From Paragordius varius (lineage: Eukaryota; Nematomorpha), in the NCBI GenBank assembly GCA_964247055.1, contig OZ176055.1, positions 9,176,001 through 9,240,000 on the forward strand: DNA of 64,000 bases. The letters run 5' to 3'. The first letter of the stretch is position 1; each line of letters begins with the position of its first letter. The position numbers and the translations under genes were made by a program. The notes below the pieces were generated by a model. It worked only from the letters and a program-made list of their open reading frames with translations, did no database searches and had not been told where the DNA came from. This document shows, piece after piece, positions 48,300 to 61,800 of this stretch.

Positions 48300-48885
48300 T
48301 ATACCATTATCCATTTTTTCATCCAACAAGAGTTCGAGAAACATGCCGTTTTCCATTTCTTTATCCAACATAAGTTGGATAAATATTCAAGAGTTGGAAA
48401 TATACCCCTATCTCCTTTTCTTCATCCACAAAGAGTTGAAATCCCTTTCTCCATTTCCTCATCCAAGAGTTTATAGAAATATTCCATTCTCCATTTATTC
48501 ATCCAATAAGAGTTAGACAGTTGGAAAGATCTCCATTTCTCCCTTTTTTCATCCAACGAGAGTTGAATAGATTTCCAATCTGAGAAATATCCACTTCTCT
48601 TGTTCTTCATTCAAACGCAAAAAAATATCCAGTTTTTCATTAAAAATGGGAAAATATGGAGTTTTCTCGTTTTTCACCCACAAAGAGTTTGAGAAAAATA
48701 CTTTGTTCATTTCTTCATTCAAAAAGAGATGGACTTATCCCTTTCTATATTTTTATTTCCAACAAGAGTTGGAGAATTATCACGTTTTTCATTTTTAATA
48801 CAACAAGAGTTGAATGATCCAAGGGGAAAATATTTTTCATCCACAAAGAGTTTGCGAAAAATATTTTCTCAAATCTCCAATTCTC
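48300..48885 (+). repeat. Degenerate satellite between inverted-repeat element and array 2
   Basis: Close counterpart of 14,681-15,030 up to about 48,620. It then carries about 250 bp of additional diverged units that have no counterpart beside array 1, where the regular monomers begin earlier. Confidence 0.85.
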
Positions 48886-50539
48886 CATTTCTTCATCCGA
48901 CTACCGCAGGAGAAATATTCAATTCTCCATTTCTTCATCCAACTACAGTTGGAGGAATATTCAATTCTTCTTTTCTTCATCCAAATACAGTTGGAGAAAT
49001 ATCCAATTCTTCATTTCTTCATCCAACTCCAGTTGGAGAAATATCCAATTCTTCATTTCTTCATCCACCTCCAGTTGGAGAAATTTCCAATTCTTCTTTT
49101 CTTCATCCAACTCCAGTTGGAGAAATTTCCAATTCTTCATTTCTTCATCCAACTCCAGTTGGAGAAATATCCAATTCTTCTTTTCTTCATCCAACTCCAG
49201 TTGGAGAAATATCCAATTCTTCATTTCTTCATCCAACTCCAGTTGGAGAAATATCCAATTCTTCATTTCTTCATCCAACTCCAGTTGGAGAAATATCCAA
49301 TTCTTCATTTCTTCCTCCAACTCCAGTTGGAGAAATATCCAATTCTTCTTTTCTTCATCCAACTCCAGTTGGAGAAATATCCAATTCTTCATTTCTTCCT
49401 CCAACTCCAGTTGGAGAAATATCCAATTCTTCTTTTCTTCATCCAACTCCAGTTGGAGAAATATCCAATTCTTCATTTCTTCATCCAACTCCAGTTGGAG
49501 AAATATCCAATTCTTCATTTCTTCATCCAACTCCAGTTGGAGAAATATCCAATTCTTCATTTCTTCCTCCAACTCCAGTTGGAGAAATATCCAATTCTTC
49601 TTTTCTTCATCCAACTCCAGTTGGAGAAATATCCAATTCTTCATTTCTTCCTCCAACTCCAGTTGGAGAAATATCCAATTCTTCTTTTCTTCATCCAACT
49701 CCAGTTGGAGAAATATCCAATTCTTCATTTCTTCCTCCAACTCCAGTTGGAGAAATATCCAATTCTTCTTTTCTTCATCCAACTCCAGTTGGAGAAATAT
49801 CCAATTCTTCATTTCTTCATCCAACTCCAGTTGGAGAAATATCCAATTCTTCATTTCTTCATCCAACTCCAGTTGGAGAAATTTCCAATTCTTCTTTTCT
49901 TCATCCAACTCCAGTTGGAGAAATATCCAATTCTTCATTTCTTCATCCAACTCCAGTTGGAGAAATTTCCAATTCTTCTTTTCTTCATCCAACTCCAGTT
50001 GGAGAAATATCCAATTCTTCATTTCTTCATGCAACTCCAGTTGGAGAAATTTCCAATTCTTCTTTTCTTCATCCAACTCCAGTTGGAGAAATTTCCAATT
50101 CTTCATTTCTTCATCCAACTCTTGTTGGAGAAATTACCAATTCTTCTTTTCTTCATCCAACTCCAGTTGGAGAAATATCCAATTCTTCATTTCTTCATCC
50201 AACTCCAGTTGGAGAAATATCCAATTCTTCATTTCTTCATCCAACTCTTGTTGGAGAAATATCCAATTCTTCATTTCTTCATCCAACTCTTGTTGGAGAA
50301 ATATCCAATTCTTCATTTCTTCCTCCAACTCTTGTTGGAGAAATATCCAATTCTTCTTTTCTTCATCCAACTCCAGTTGGAGAAATATCCAATTCTTCAT
50401 TTCTTCATCCAACTCCAGTTGGAGAAATTTCCAATTCTTCTTTTCTTCATCCATCTCCAGTTGGAGAAATATCCAATTCTTCATTTCTTCATGCAACTCC
50501 AGTTGGAGAAATTTCCAATTCTTCTTTTCTTCATCCAAC

Positions 50540-53500
50540 TCCAGTTGGAGAAATTTCCAATTCTTCATTTCTTCATCCAACTCTTGTTGGAGAAATTACC
50601 AATTCTTCTTTTCTTCATCCAACTCCAGTTGGAGAAATATCCAATTCTTCATTTCTTCATCCAACTCCAGTTGGAGAAATATCCAATTCTTCATTTCTTC
50701 ATCCAACTCTTGTTGGAGAAATATCCAATTCTTCATTTCTTCATCCAACTCTTGTTGGAGAAATATCCAATTCTTCATTTCTTCCTCCAACTCGTGTTGG
50801 AGAAATATCCAATTCTTCTTTTCTTCATCCAACTCCAGTTGGAGAAATATCCAATTCTTCATTTCTTCATCCAACTCCAGTTGGAGAAATATCCAATTCT
50901 TCATTTCTTCATCCAACTCCAGTTGGAGAAATTTCCAATTCTTCTTTTCTTCATCCAACTCCAGTTGGAGAAATATCCAATTCTTCATTTCTTCATCCAA
51001 CTCCAGTTGGAGAAATATCCAATTCTTCATTTCTTCATCCAACTCCAGTTGGAGAAATTTCCAATTCTTCTTTTCTTCATCCAACTCCAGTTGGAGAAAT
51101 ATCCAATTCTTCATTTCTTCATCCAACTCCAGTTGGAGAAATATCCAATTCTTCTTTTCTTCATCCAACTCCAGTTGTAGAAATATCCAATTCTTCTTTT
51201 CTTCATCCAACTCCAGTTGGAGAAATATCCAATTCTTCATTTCTTCATCCAACTCCAGTTGGAGAAATATCCAATTCTTCATTTCTTCATCCAACTCCAG
51301 TTGGAGAAATATCCAATTCTTCTTTTCTTCATCCAACTCCAGTTGGAGAAATATCCAATTCTTCATTTCTTCATCCAACTCTTGTTGAGAAATATCCAAT
51401 TCTTCATTTCTTCATCCAACTCTTGTTGGAGAAATATCCAATTCTTCATTTCTTCATCCAACTCCAGTTGGAGAAATATCCAATTCTTCATTTCTTCATC
51501 CAACTCCAGTTGGAGAAATATCCAATTCTTCTTTTCTTCATCCAACTCCAGTTGGAGAAATATCCAATTCTTCTTTTCTTCATCCAACTCCAGTTGGAGA
51601 AATATCCAATTCTTCATTTCTTCATCCAACTCCAGTTGGAGAAATATCCAATTCTTCTTTTCTTCATCCAACTCCAGTTGGAGAAATATCCAATTCTTCT
51701 TTTCTTCATCCAACTCCAGTTGGAGAAATATCCAATTCTTCTTTTCTTCATCCAACTCCAGTTGGAGAAATATCCAATTCTTCTTTTCTTCATCCAACTC
51801 CAGTTGGAGAAATATCCAATTCTTCTTTTCTTCATCCAACTCCAGTTGGAGAAATATCCAATTCTTCATTTCTTCATCCAACTCCAGTTGGAGAAATATC
51901 CAATTCTTCTTTTCTTCATCCAACTCCAGTTGGAGAAATATCCAATTCTTCATTTCTTCATGCAACTCCAGTTGGAGAAATTTCCAATTCTTCTTTTCTT
52001 CATCCAACTCCAGTTGGAGAAATTTCCAATTCTTCATTTCTTCATTCAACTCTTGTTGGAGAAATTACCAATTCTAATTTTCTTCATCCAACTCCAGTTG
52101 GAGAAATATCCAATTCTTCATTTCTTCATCCAACTCCAGTTGGAGAAATATCCAATTCTTCATTTCTTCATCCAACTCTTGTTGGAGAAATATCCAATTC
52201 TTCATTTCTTCATCCAACTCTTGTTGGAGAAATATCCAATTCTTCATTTCTTCCTCCAACTCTTGTTGGAGAAATATCCAATTCTTCTTTTCTTCATCCA
52301 ACACCAGTTGGAGAAATATCCAATTCTTCATTTCTTCATCCAACTCCAGTTGGAGAAATTTCCAATTCTTCTTTTCTTCATCCAACTCCAGTTGGAGAAA
52401 TATCCAATTCTTCATTTCTTCATGCAACTCCAGTTGGAGAAATTTCCAATTCTTCTTTTCTTCATCCAACTCCAGTTGGAGAAATTTCCAATTCTTCATT
52501 TCTTCATCCAACTCTTGTTGGAGAAATTACCAATTCTTCTTTTCTTCATCCAACTCCAGTTGGAGAAATATCCAATTCTTCATTTCTTCATCCAACTCTT
52601 GTTGGAGAAATATCCAATTCTTCATTTCTTCATCCAACTCTTGTTGGAGAAATATCCAATTCTTCATTTCTTCCTCCAACTCTTGTTGGAGAAATATCCA
52701 ATTCTTCTTTTCTTCATCCAACTCCAGTTGGAGAAATATCCAATTCTTCATTTCTTCATCCAACTCCAGTTGGAGAAATATCCAATTCTTCATTTCTTCA
52801 TCCAACTCCAGTTGGAGAAATTTCCAATTCTTCTTTTCTTCTTCCAACTCCAGTTGGAGAAATATCCAATTCTTCATTTCTTCATCCAACTCCAGTTGGA
52901 GAAATATCCAATTCTTCATTTCTTCATCCAACTCCAGTTGGAGAAATTTCCAATTCTTCATTTCTTCATCCAACTCCAGTTGGAGAAATATCCAATTCTT
53001 CATTTCTTCATCCAACTCCAGTTGGAGAAATATCCAATTCTTCATTTCTTCATCCAACTCTTGTTGAGAAATATCCAATTCTTCATTTCTTCATCCAACT
53101 CTTGTTGGAGAAATATCCAATTCTTCATTTCTTCATCCAACTCCAGTTGGAGAAATATCCAATTCTTCATTTCTTCATCCAACTCCAGTTGGAGAAATAT
53201 CCAATTCTTCTTTTCTTCATCCAACTCCAGTTGGAGAAATATCCAATTCTTCTTTTCTTCATCCAACTCCAGTTGGAGAAATATCCAATTCTTCTTTTCT
53301 TCATCCAACTCCAGTTGGAGAAATATCCAATTCTTCTTTTCTTCATCCAACTCCAGTTGGAGAAATATCCAATTCTTCTTTTCTTCATCCAACTCCAGTT
53401 GGAGAAATATCCAATTCTTCATTTCTTCATCCAACTCCAGTTGGAGAAATTTCCAATTCTTCATTTCTTCATCCAACTCTTGTTGGAGAAATTACCAATT

Positions 53501-56331
53501 CTTCTTTTCTTCATCCAACTCCAGTTGGAGAAATATCCAATTCTTCATTTCTTCATCCAACTCCAGTTGGAGAAATATCCAATTCTTCATTTCTTCATCC
53601 AACTCTTGTTGGAGAAATATCCAATTCTTCATTTCTTCATCCAACTCTTGTTGGAGAAATATCCAATTCTTCATTTCTTCCTCCAACTCGTGTTGGAGAA
53701 ATATCCAATTCTTCTTTTCTTCATCCAACTCCAGTTGGAGAAATATCCAATTCTTCATTTCTTCATCCAACTCCAGTTGGAGAAATATCCAATTCTTCAT
53801 TTCTTCATCCAACTCCAGTTGGAGAAATTTCCAATTCTTCTTTTCTTCATCCAACTCCAGTTGGAGAAATATCCAATTCTTCATTTCTTCATCCAACTCC
53901 AGTTGGAGAAATATCCAATTCTTCATTTCTTCATCCAACTCCAGTTGGAGAAATTTCCAATTCTTCTTTTCTTCATCCAACTCCAGTTGGAGAAATATCC
54001 AATTCTTCATTTCTTCATCCAACTCCAGTTGGAGAAATATCCAATTCTTCTTTTCTTCATCCAACTCCAGTTGTAGAAATATCCAATTCTTCTTTTCTTC
54101 ATCCAACTCCAGTTGGAGAAATATCCAATTCTTCATTTCTTCATCCAACTCCAGTTGGAGAAATATCCAATTCTTCATTTCTTCATCCAACTCCAGTTGG
54201 AGAAATATCCAATTCTTCTTTTCTTCATCCAACTCCAGTTGGAGAAATATCCAATTCTTCATTTCTTCATCCAACTCTTGTTGAGAAATATCCAATTCTT
54301 CATTTCTTCATCCAACTCTTGTTGGAGAAATATCCAATTCTTCATTTCTTCATCCAACTCCAGTTGGAGAAATATCCAATTCTTCATTTCTTCATCCAAC
54401 TCCAGTTGGAGAAATATCCAATTCTTCTTTTCTTCATCCAACTCCAGTTGGAGAAATATCCAATTCTTCTTTTCTTCATCCAACTCCAGTTGGAGAAATA
54501 TCCAATTCTTCATTTCTTCATCCAACTCCAGTTGGAGAAATATCCAATTCTTCTTTTCTTCATCCAACTCCAGTTGGAGAAATATCCAATTCTTCTTTTC
54601 TTCATCCAACTCCAGTTGGAGAAATATCCAATTCTTCTTTTCTTCATCCAACTCCAGTTGGAGAAATATCCAATTCTTCTTTTCTTCATCCAACTCCAGT
54701 TGGAGAAATATCCAATTCTTCTTTTCTTCATCCAACTCCAGTTGGAGAAATATCCAATTCTTCATTTCTTCATCCAACTCCAGTTGGAGAAATATCCAAT
54801 TCTTCTTTTCTTCATCCAACTCCAGTTGGAGAAATATCCAATTCTTCATTTCTTCATGCAACTCCAGTTGGAGAAATTTCCAATTCTTCTTTTCTTCATC
54901 CAACTCCAGTTGGAGAAATTTCCAATTCTTCATTTCTTCATTCAACTCTTGTTGGAGAAATTACCAATTCTAATTTTCTTCATCCAACTCCAGTTGGAGA
55001 AATATCCAATTCTTCATTTCTTCATCCAACTCCAGTTGGAGAAATATCCAATTCTTCATTTCTTCATCCAACTCTTGTTGGAGAAATATCCAATTCTTCA
55101 TTTCTTCATCCAACTCTTGTTGGAGAAATATCCAATTCTTCATTTCTTCCTCCAACTCTTGTTGGAGAAATATCCAATTCTTCTTTTCTTCATCCAACAC
55201 CAGTTGGAGAAATATCCAATTCTTCATTTCTTCATCCAACTCCAGTTGGAGAAATTTCCAATTCTTCTTTTCTTCATCCAACTCCAGTTGGAGAAATATC
55301 CAATTCTTCATTTCTTCATGCAACTCCAGTTGGAGAAATTTCCAATTCTTCTTTTCTTCATCCAACTCCAGTTGGAGAAATTTCCAATTCTTCATTTCTT
55401 CATCCAACTCTTGTTGGAGAAATTACCAATTCTTCTTTTCTTCATCCAACTCCAGTTGGAGAAATATCCAATTCTTCATTTCTTCATCCAACTCTTGTTG
55501 GAGAAATATCCAATTCTTCATTTCTTCATCCAACTCTTGTTGGAGAAATATCCAATTCTTCATTTCTTCCTCCAACTCTTGTTGGAGAAATATCCAATTC
55601 TTCTTTTCTTCATCCAACTCCAGTTGGAGAAATATCCAATTCTTCATTTCTTCATCCAACTCCAGTTGGAGAAATATCCAATTCTTCATTTCTTCATCCA
55701 ACTCCAGTTGGAGAAATTTCCAATTCTTCTTTTCTTCTTCCAACTCCAGTTGGAGAAATATCCAATTCTTCATTTCTTCATCCAACTCCAGTTGGAGAAA
55801 TATCCAATTCTTCATTTCTTCATCCAACTCCAGTTGGAGAAATTTCCAATTCTTCATTTCTTCATCCAACTCCAGTTGGAGAAATATCCAATTCTTCATT
55901 TCTTCATCCAACTCCAGTTGGAGAAATATCCAATTCTTCATTTCTTCATCCAACTCTTGTTGAGAAATATCCAATTCTTCATTTCTTCATCCAACTCTTG
56001 TTGGAGAAATATCCAATTCTTCATTTCTTCATCCAACTCCAGTTGGAGAAATATCCAATTCTTCATTTCTTCATCCAACTCCAGTTGGAGAAATATCCAA
56101 TTCTTCTTTTCTTCATCCAACTCCAGTTGGAGAAATATCCAATTCTTCTTTTCTTCATCCAACTCCAGTTGGAGAAATATCCAATTCTTCTTTTCTTCAT
56201 CCAACTCCAGTTGGAGAAATATCCAATTCTTCTTTTCTTCATCCAACTCCAGTTGGAGAAATATCCAATTCTTCTTTTCTTCATCCAACTCCAGTTGGAG
56301 AAATATCCAATTCTTCATTTCTTCATCCAAC
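50540..56331 (+). repeat. 2,896-bp tandem block duplication in array 2
   Basis: Rare variants recur exactly 2,896 bp apart: 'ctcgtgttgg' at 50,791 and 53,687, 'ttgtag' at 51,175 and 54,071, and a 41-bp monomer ('cttgttgagaaatatcc') at about 51,382/54,278 and 53,061/55,957. 2,896 equals 67 x 42 + 2 x 41, so each block has 69 monomers. The copies are nearly identical, hence a recent event. Confidence 0.92.
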
Positions 56332-57850
56332 TCCAGTTGGAGAAATATCCAATTCTTCATTTCTTCATCCAACTCTTGTTGGAGAAATATCCAATTCTTC
56401 TTTTCTTCATCCAACTCCAGTTGGAGAAATATCCAATTCTTCATTTCTTCATCCAACTCCAGTTGGAGAAATATCCAATTCTTCATTTCTTCATCCAACT
56501 CCAGTTGGAGAAATATCCAATTCTTCATTTCTTCATCCAACTCCAGTTGGAGAAATATCCAATTCTTCTTTTCTTCATCCAACTCCAGTTGGAGAAATAT
56601 CTAATTCTTCATTTCTTCATCCAACTCCAGTTGGAGAAATATCCAATTCTTCATTTCTTCATCCAACTCCAGTTGGAGAAATATCCAATTCTTCATTTCT
56701 TCATCCAACTCCAGTTGGAGAAATATCCAATTCTTCTTTTCTTCATCCAACTCCAGTTGGAGAAATATCCAATTCTTCATTTCTTCATCCAACTCCAGTT
56801 AGAGAAATATCCAATTCTTCATTTCTTCATCCAACGCCAGTTGGAGAAATATCTAATTCTTCTTTTCTTCATCCAACTCCAGTTGAAGAAATATCCAATT
56901 CTTCATTTCTTCATCCAACTATAATTGGAGAAATATCCAATTCTCCATTTCTTCATCCAATTTCAGTTGGAGAAATATCCAATTCTTCATTTCTTCATCC
57001 AACTACAGTTGGAGAAATATCCAATTCTTCTTTTCTTCATCCAACTCCAGTTGGAGAAATATCCAATTCTTCATTTCTTCATCCAACTCCAGTTGGAGAA
57101 ATATCCAATTCTTCTTTTCTTCATCCAACTCCAGTTGGAGAAATATCCAATTCTTCTTTTCTTCATCCAACTCCAGTTGGAGAAATATCCAATTCTTCAT
57201 TTCTTCATCCAACTCCACTTGGAGAAATATCCAATTCTTCAATTCTTCATCCAATTTCAGTTGGAGAAATATCCAATTCTTCATTTCTTCATCCAACTAC
57301 AGTTGGAGAAATATCCAATTCTTCTTTTCTTCATCCAACTCCAGTTGGAGAAATATCCAATTCTTCATTTCTTCATCCAACTCCAGTTGGAGAAATATCC
57401 AATTCTTCTTTTCTTCATCCAACTCCAGTTGGAGAAATATCCAATTCTTCTTTTCTTCATCCAACTCCAGTTGGAGAAATATCCAATTCTTCATTTCTTC
57501 ATCCAACTCCACTTGGAGAAATATCCAATTCTTCAATTCTTCATCCAACTACAGTTGGAGAAATATCCAATTCTTCATTTCTTCATCCAACTACAGTTGG
57601 AGAAATATCCAATTCTTCAATTCTTCATCCAACTCCAGTTGGAGAAATATCCAATTCTTCATTTCGTCATCCAACTCCAGTTGGAGAAATATCCAATTCT
57701 TCTTTTCTTTATCCAACTCCAGTTGGAGAAATATCCAATTCTTCATTTCGTCATCCAACTCCAGTTGGAGAAATATCCAATTCTTCTTTTCTTCATCCAA
57801 CTCCAGTTGGAGAAATATACAATTCTTCTTTTCTTCATCCAACTCCAGTT

Positions 57851-58880
57851 GGAAAAATATGCATTTCATCATCCAACTTTAGTTGGAGAAATATCCAATT
57901 CTTCTTTTCTTCATCCAACTTCAGTTGGTGAAATATCCAATTCTTCATTTCTTCATCCAACTACAGTTGGAGAAATATCCAATTCTTCATTTCTTCATCC
58001 AACTCCAGTTGGAGAAATATCCAATTCTTCATTTCTTCATCCAACTCCAGTTGGAGAAATATCCAATTCTTCATTTCTTCATCCAACTCCAGTTGGAGAA
58101 ATATCCAATTCTTCTTTTATTCATCCAACTCCAGTTGGAGAAATATCCAATTCTTCATTTCTTCATCCAACTTCAGTTGGAGAAATATCCAATTCTTCAT
58201 TTCTTCATCCAACTACAGTTGGAGAAATATCCAATTCTTCTTTTCTTCATCCAACTCCAGTTGGAGAAATATCCAATTCTTCATTTCTTCATCCAACTCC
58301 ACTTGGAGAAATATCCAATTCTTCAATTCTTCATCCAACTACAGTTGGAGAAATATCCAATTCTTCATTTCTTCATCCAACTACAGTTGGAGAAATATCC
58401 AATTCTTCATTTCTTCATCCAACTACAGTTGGAGAAATATCCAATTCTTCAATTCTTCATCCAACTCCAGTTGGAGAAATATCCAATTCTTCTTTTCTTC
58501 ATCCAACTCCAGTTGGAGAAATATACAATTCTTCTTTTATTCATCCAACTCCAGTTGGAAAAATATGCATTTCATCATCCAACTTTAGTTGGAGAAATAT
58601 CCAATTCTTCTTTTCTTCATCCAACTTCAGTTGGTGAAATATCCAATTCTTCATTTCTTCATCCAACTACAGTTGGAGAAATATCCAATTCTTCATTTCG
58701 TCATCCAACTCCAGTTGGAGAAATATCCAATTCTTCTTTTCTTCATCCAACTCCAGTTGGAGAAATATACAATTCTTCTTTTCTTCATCCAACTCCAGTT
58801 GGAAAAATATGCATTTCATCATCCAACTTTAGTTGGAGAAATATCCAATTCTTCTTTTCTTCATCCAACTTCAGTTGGTG
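57851..58880 (+). repeat. 34-bp shortened monomer used as block marker in array 2
   Basis: A monomer with eight bases missing ('aaaatatgcatttcatcatcc', then 'aactttagttgg') occurs near 57,851, 58,557 and 58,801. The spacings of 706 and 244 bp equal 34 + 16x42 and 34 + 5x42. Each instance is followed by the same 'cttcagttggtgaa' unit, showing block duplication with change in monomer number. Confidence 0.85.
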
Positions 58881-61800
58881 AAATATCCAATTCTTCATTT
58901 CTTCATCCAACTACAGTTGGAGAAATATCCAATTCTTCATTTCTTCATCCAACTCCAGTTGGAGAAATATCCAATTCTTCATTTCTTCATCCAACTCCAG
59001 TTGGAGAAATATCCAATTCTTCTTTTATTCATCCAACTCCAGTTGGAGAAATATCCAATTCTTCATTTCTTCATCCAACTTCAGTTGGAGAAATATCCAA
59101 TTCTTCATTTCTTCATCCAACTACAGTTGGAGAAATATCCAATTCTTCTTTTCTTCATCCAACTCCAGTTGGAGAAATATCCAATTCTTCATTTCTTCAT
59201 CCAACTCCACTTGGAGAAATATCCAATTCTTCAATTCTTCATCCAACTACAGTTGGAGAAATATCCAATTCTTCAATTCTTCATCCAACTACAGTTGGAG
59301 AAATATCCAATTCTTCATTTCTTCATCCAACTCCAGTTGGAGAAATATCCAATTCTTCTTTTCTTCATCCAACTCCAGTTGGAGAAATATCCAATTCTTC
59401 ATTTCTTCATCCAACTCCACTTGGAGAAATATCCAATTCTTCAATTCTTCATCCAACTACAGTTGGAGAAATATCCAATTCTTCAATTCTTCATCCAACT
59501 CCACTTGGAGAAATATCCAATTCTTCATTTCTTCATCCAACTACAGTCGGAGAAATATCCAATTCTTCATTTCTTCATCCAACTCCAGTTGGAGAAATAT
59601 CCAATTCTTCTTTTATTCATCCAACTCCAGGAGAAATATCCCTTTCTTCTTTTCTTCATCCAACTCCAGTTGGAGAAATATCTAATTCTTCTTTTATTCA
59701 TCCAACTACATTTGGAGAAATATCCAATTCTTCATTTCTTCATCCAACTCCAGTTGGAGAAATATCCAATTCTTCATTTCTTCATCCAACTCCAGTTGGA
59801 GAAATATCCAATTCTTCTTTTATTCATCCAACTCCAGTTGGAGAAATATCCAATTCTTCATTTCTTCATCCAACTTCAGTTGGAGAAATATCCAATTCTT
59901 CATTTCTTCATCCAACTACAGTCGGAGAAATATCCAATTCTTCATTTCTTCATCCAACTCCAGTTGGAGAAATATCCAATTCTTCTTTTATTCATCCAAC
60001 TCCAGTTGGAGAAATATCCCTTTCTTCTTTTCTTCATCCAACTCCAGTTGGAGAAATATCCAATTCTTCTTTTATTCATCCAACTACATTTGGAGAAATA
60101 TCCAATTCTTCATTTCTTCATCCAACTCCAGTTGGAGAAATATCCAATTCTTCATTTCTTCATCCAACTCCAGTTGGAGAAATATCCGATTCTTCTTTTA
60201 TTCATCCAACTCCAGTTGGAGAAATATCCAATTCTTCAATTCTTCATCCAACTTCAGTTGGAGAAATATCCGATTCTTCATTTCTTCATCCAACTACAGT
60301 TGGAGAAATATCCAATTCTTCATTTCTTCATCCAACTCCAGTTGGAGAAATATCCAATTCTTCATTTCTTCATCCAACTCCAGTTGGAGAAATATCCAAT
60401 TCTTCAATTCTTCATCCAACTACAGTTGGAGAAATATCCAATTCTTCTTTTCTTCATCCAACTCCAGTTGGAGAAATATCCAATTCTTCTTTTATTCATC
60501 CAACTCCAGTTGGAAAAATATCCAATTCTTCTTTTCATCCAACTCCAGTTGGAAAAATATCCAATTCTTCATTTCTTCATCCAACTCCAGTTGGAGAAAT
60601 ATCCAATTCTTCATTTCTTCATCCAACTCCAGTTGGAGAAATATCCAATTCTTCTTTTCTTCATCCAACTCCAGTTGGAGAAATATCCAATTCTTCTTTT
60701 ATTCATCCAACTCCAGTTGGAGATATATCCAATTCTTCTTTTATTCATCCAACTACATTTGGAGAAATATCCAATTCTTCTTTTATTCATCCAACTCCAG
60801 TTGGAAAAATATCCAATTCTTCTTTTCATCCAACTCCAGTTGGAAAAATATCCAATTCTTCATTTCTTCATCCAACTCCAGTTGGAGAAATATCCAATTC
60901 TTCATTTCTTCATCCAACTCCAGTTGGAGAAATATCCAATTCTTCTTTTATTCATCCAACTCCAGTTGGAGATATATCCAATTCTTCTTTTATTCATCCA
61001 ACTACATTTGGAGAAATATCCAATTCTTCTTTTATTCATCCAACTCCAGTTGGAAAAATATCCAATTCTTCTTTTCATCCAACTCCAGTTGGAAAAATAT
61101 CCAATTCTTCATTTCTTCATCCAACTCCAGTTGGAGAAATATCCAATTCTTCTTTTCTTCATCCAACTCCAGTTGGAGATATATCCAATTCTTCTTTTAT
61201 TCATCCAACTCCAGTTGGAGATATATCCAATTCTTCTTTTATTCATCCAACTACATTTGGAGAAATATCCAATTCTTCTTTTATTCATCCAACTCCAGTT
61301 GGAAAAATATCCAATTCTTCTTTTCATCCAACTCCAGTTGGAAAAATATCCAATTCTTCATTTCTTCATCCAACTCCAGTTGGAGAAATATCCAATTCTT
61401 CATTTCTTCATCCAACTCCAGTTGGAGAAATATCCAATTCTTCATTTCTTCATCCAACTCCAGTTGGAGAAATATCCAATTCTTCATTTCTTCATCCAAC
61501 TCCAGTTGGAGAAATATCCCTTTCTTCTTTTCTTCATCCAACTCCAGTTGGAGAAATATCCAATTCTTCATTTCTTCATCCAACTCCAGTTGGAGAAATA
61601 TCCAATTCTTCTTTTCTTCATCCAACTCCAGTTGGAGAAATATCCAATTCTTCATTTCTTCATCCAACTCCAGTTGGAGAAATATCCAATTCTTCTTTTC
61701 ATCCAACTCCAGTTGGAAAAATATCCAATTCTTCATTTCATCCAACTCCAGTTGGAAAAATATCCAATTCTTCATTTCTTCATCCAACTACAGTTGGAGA

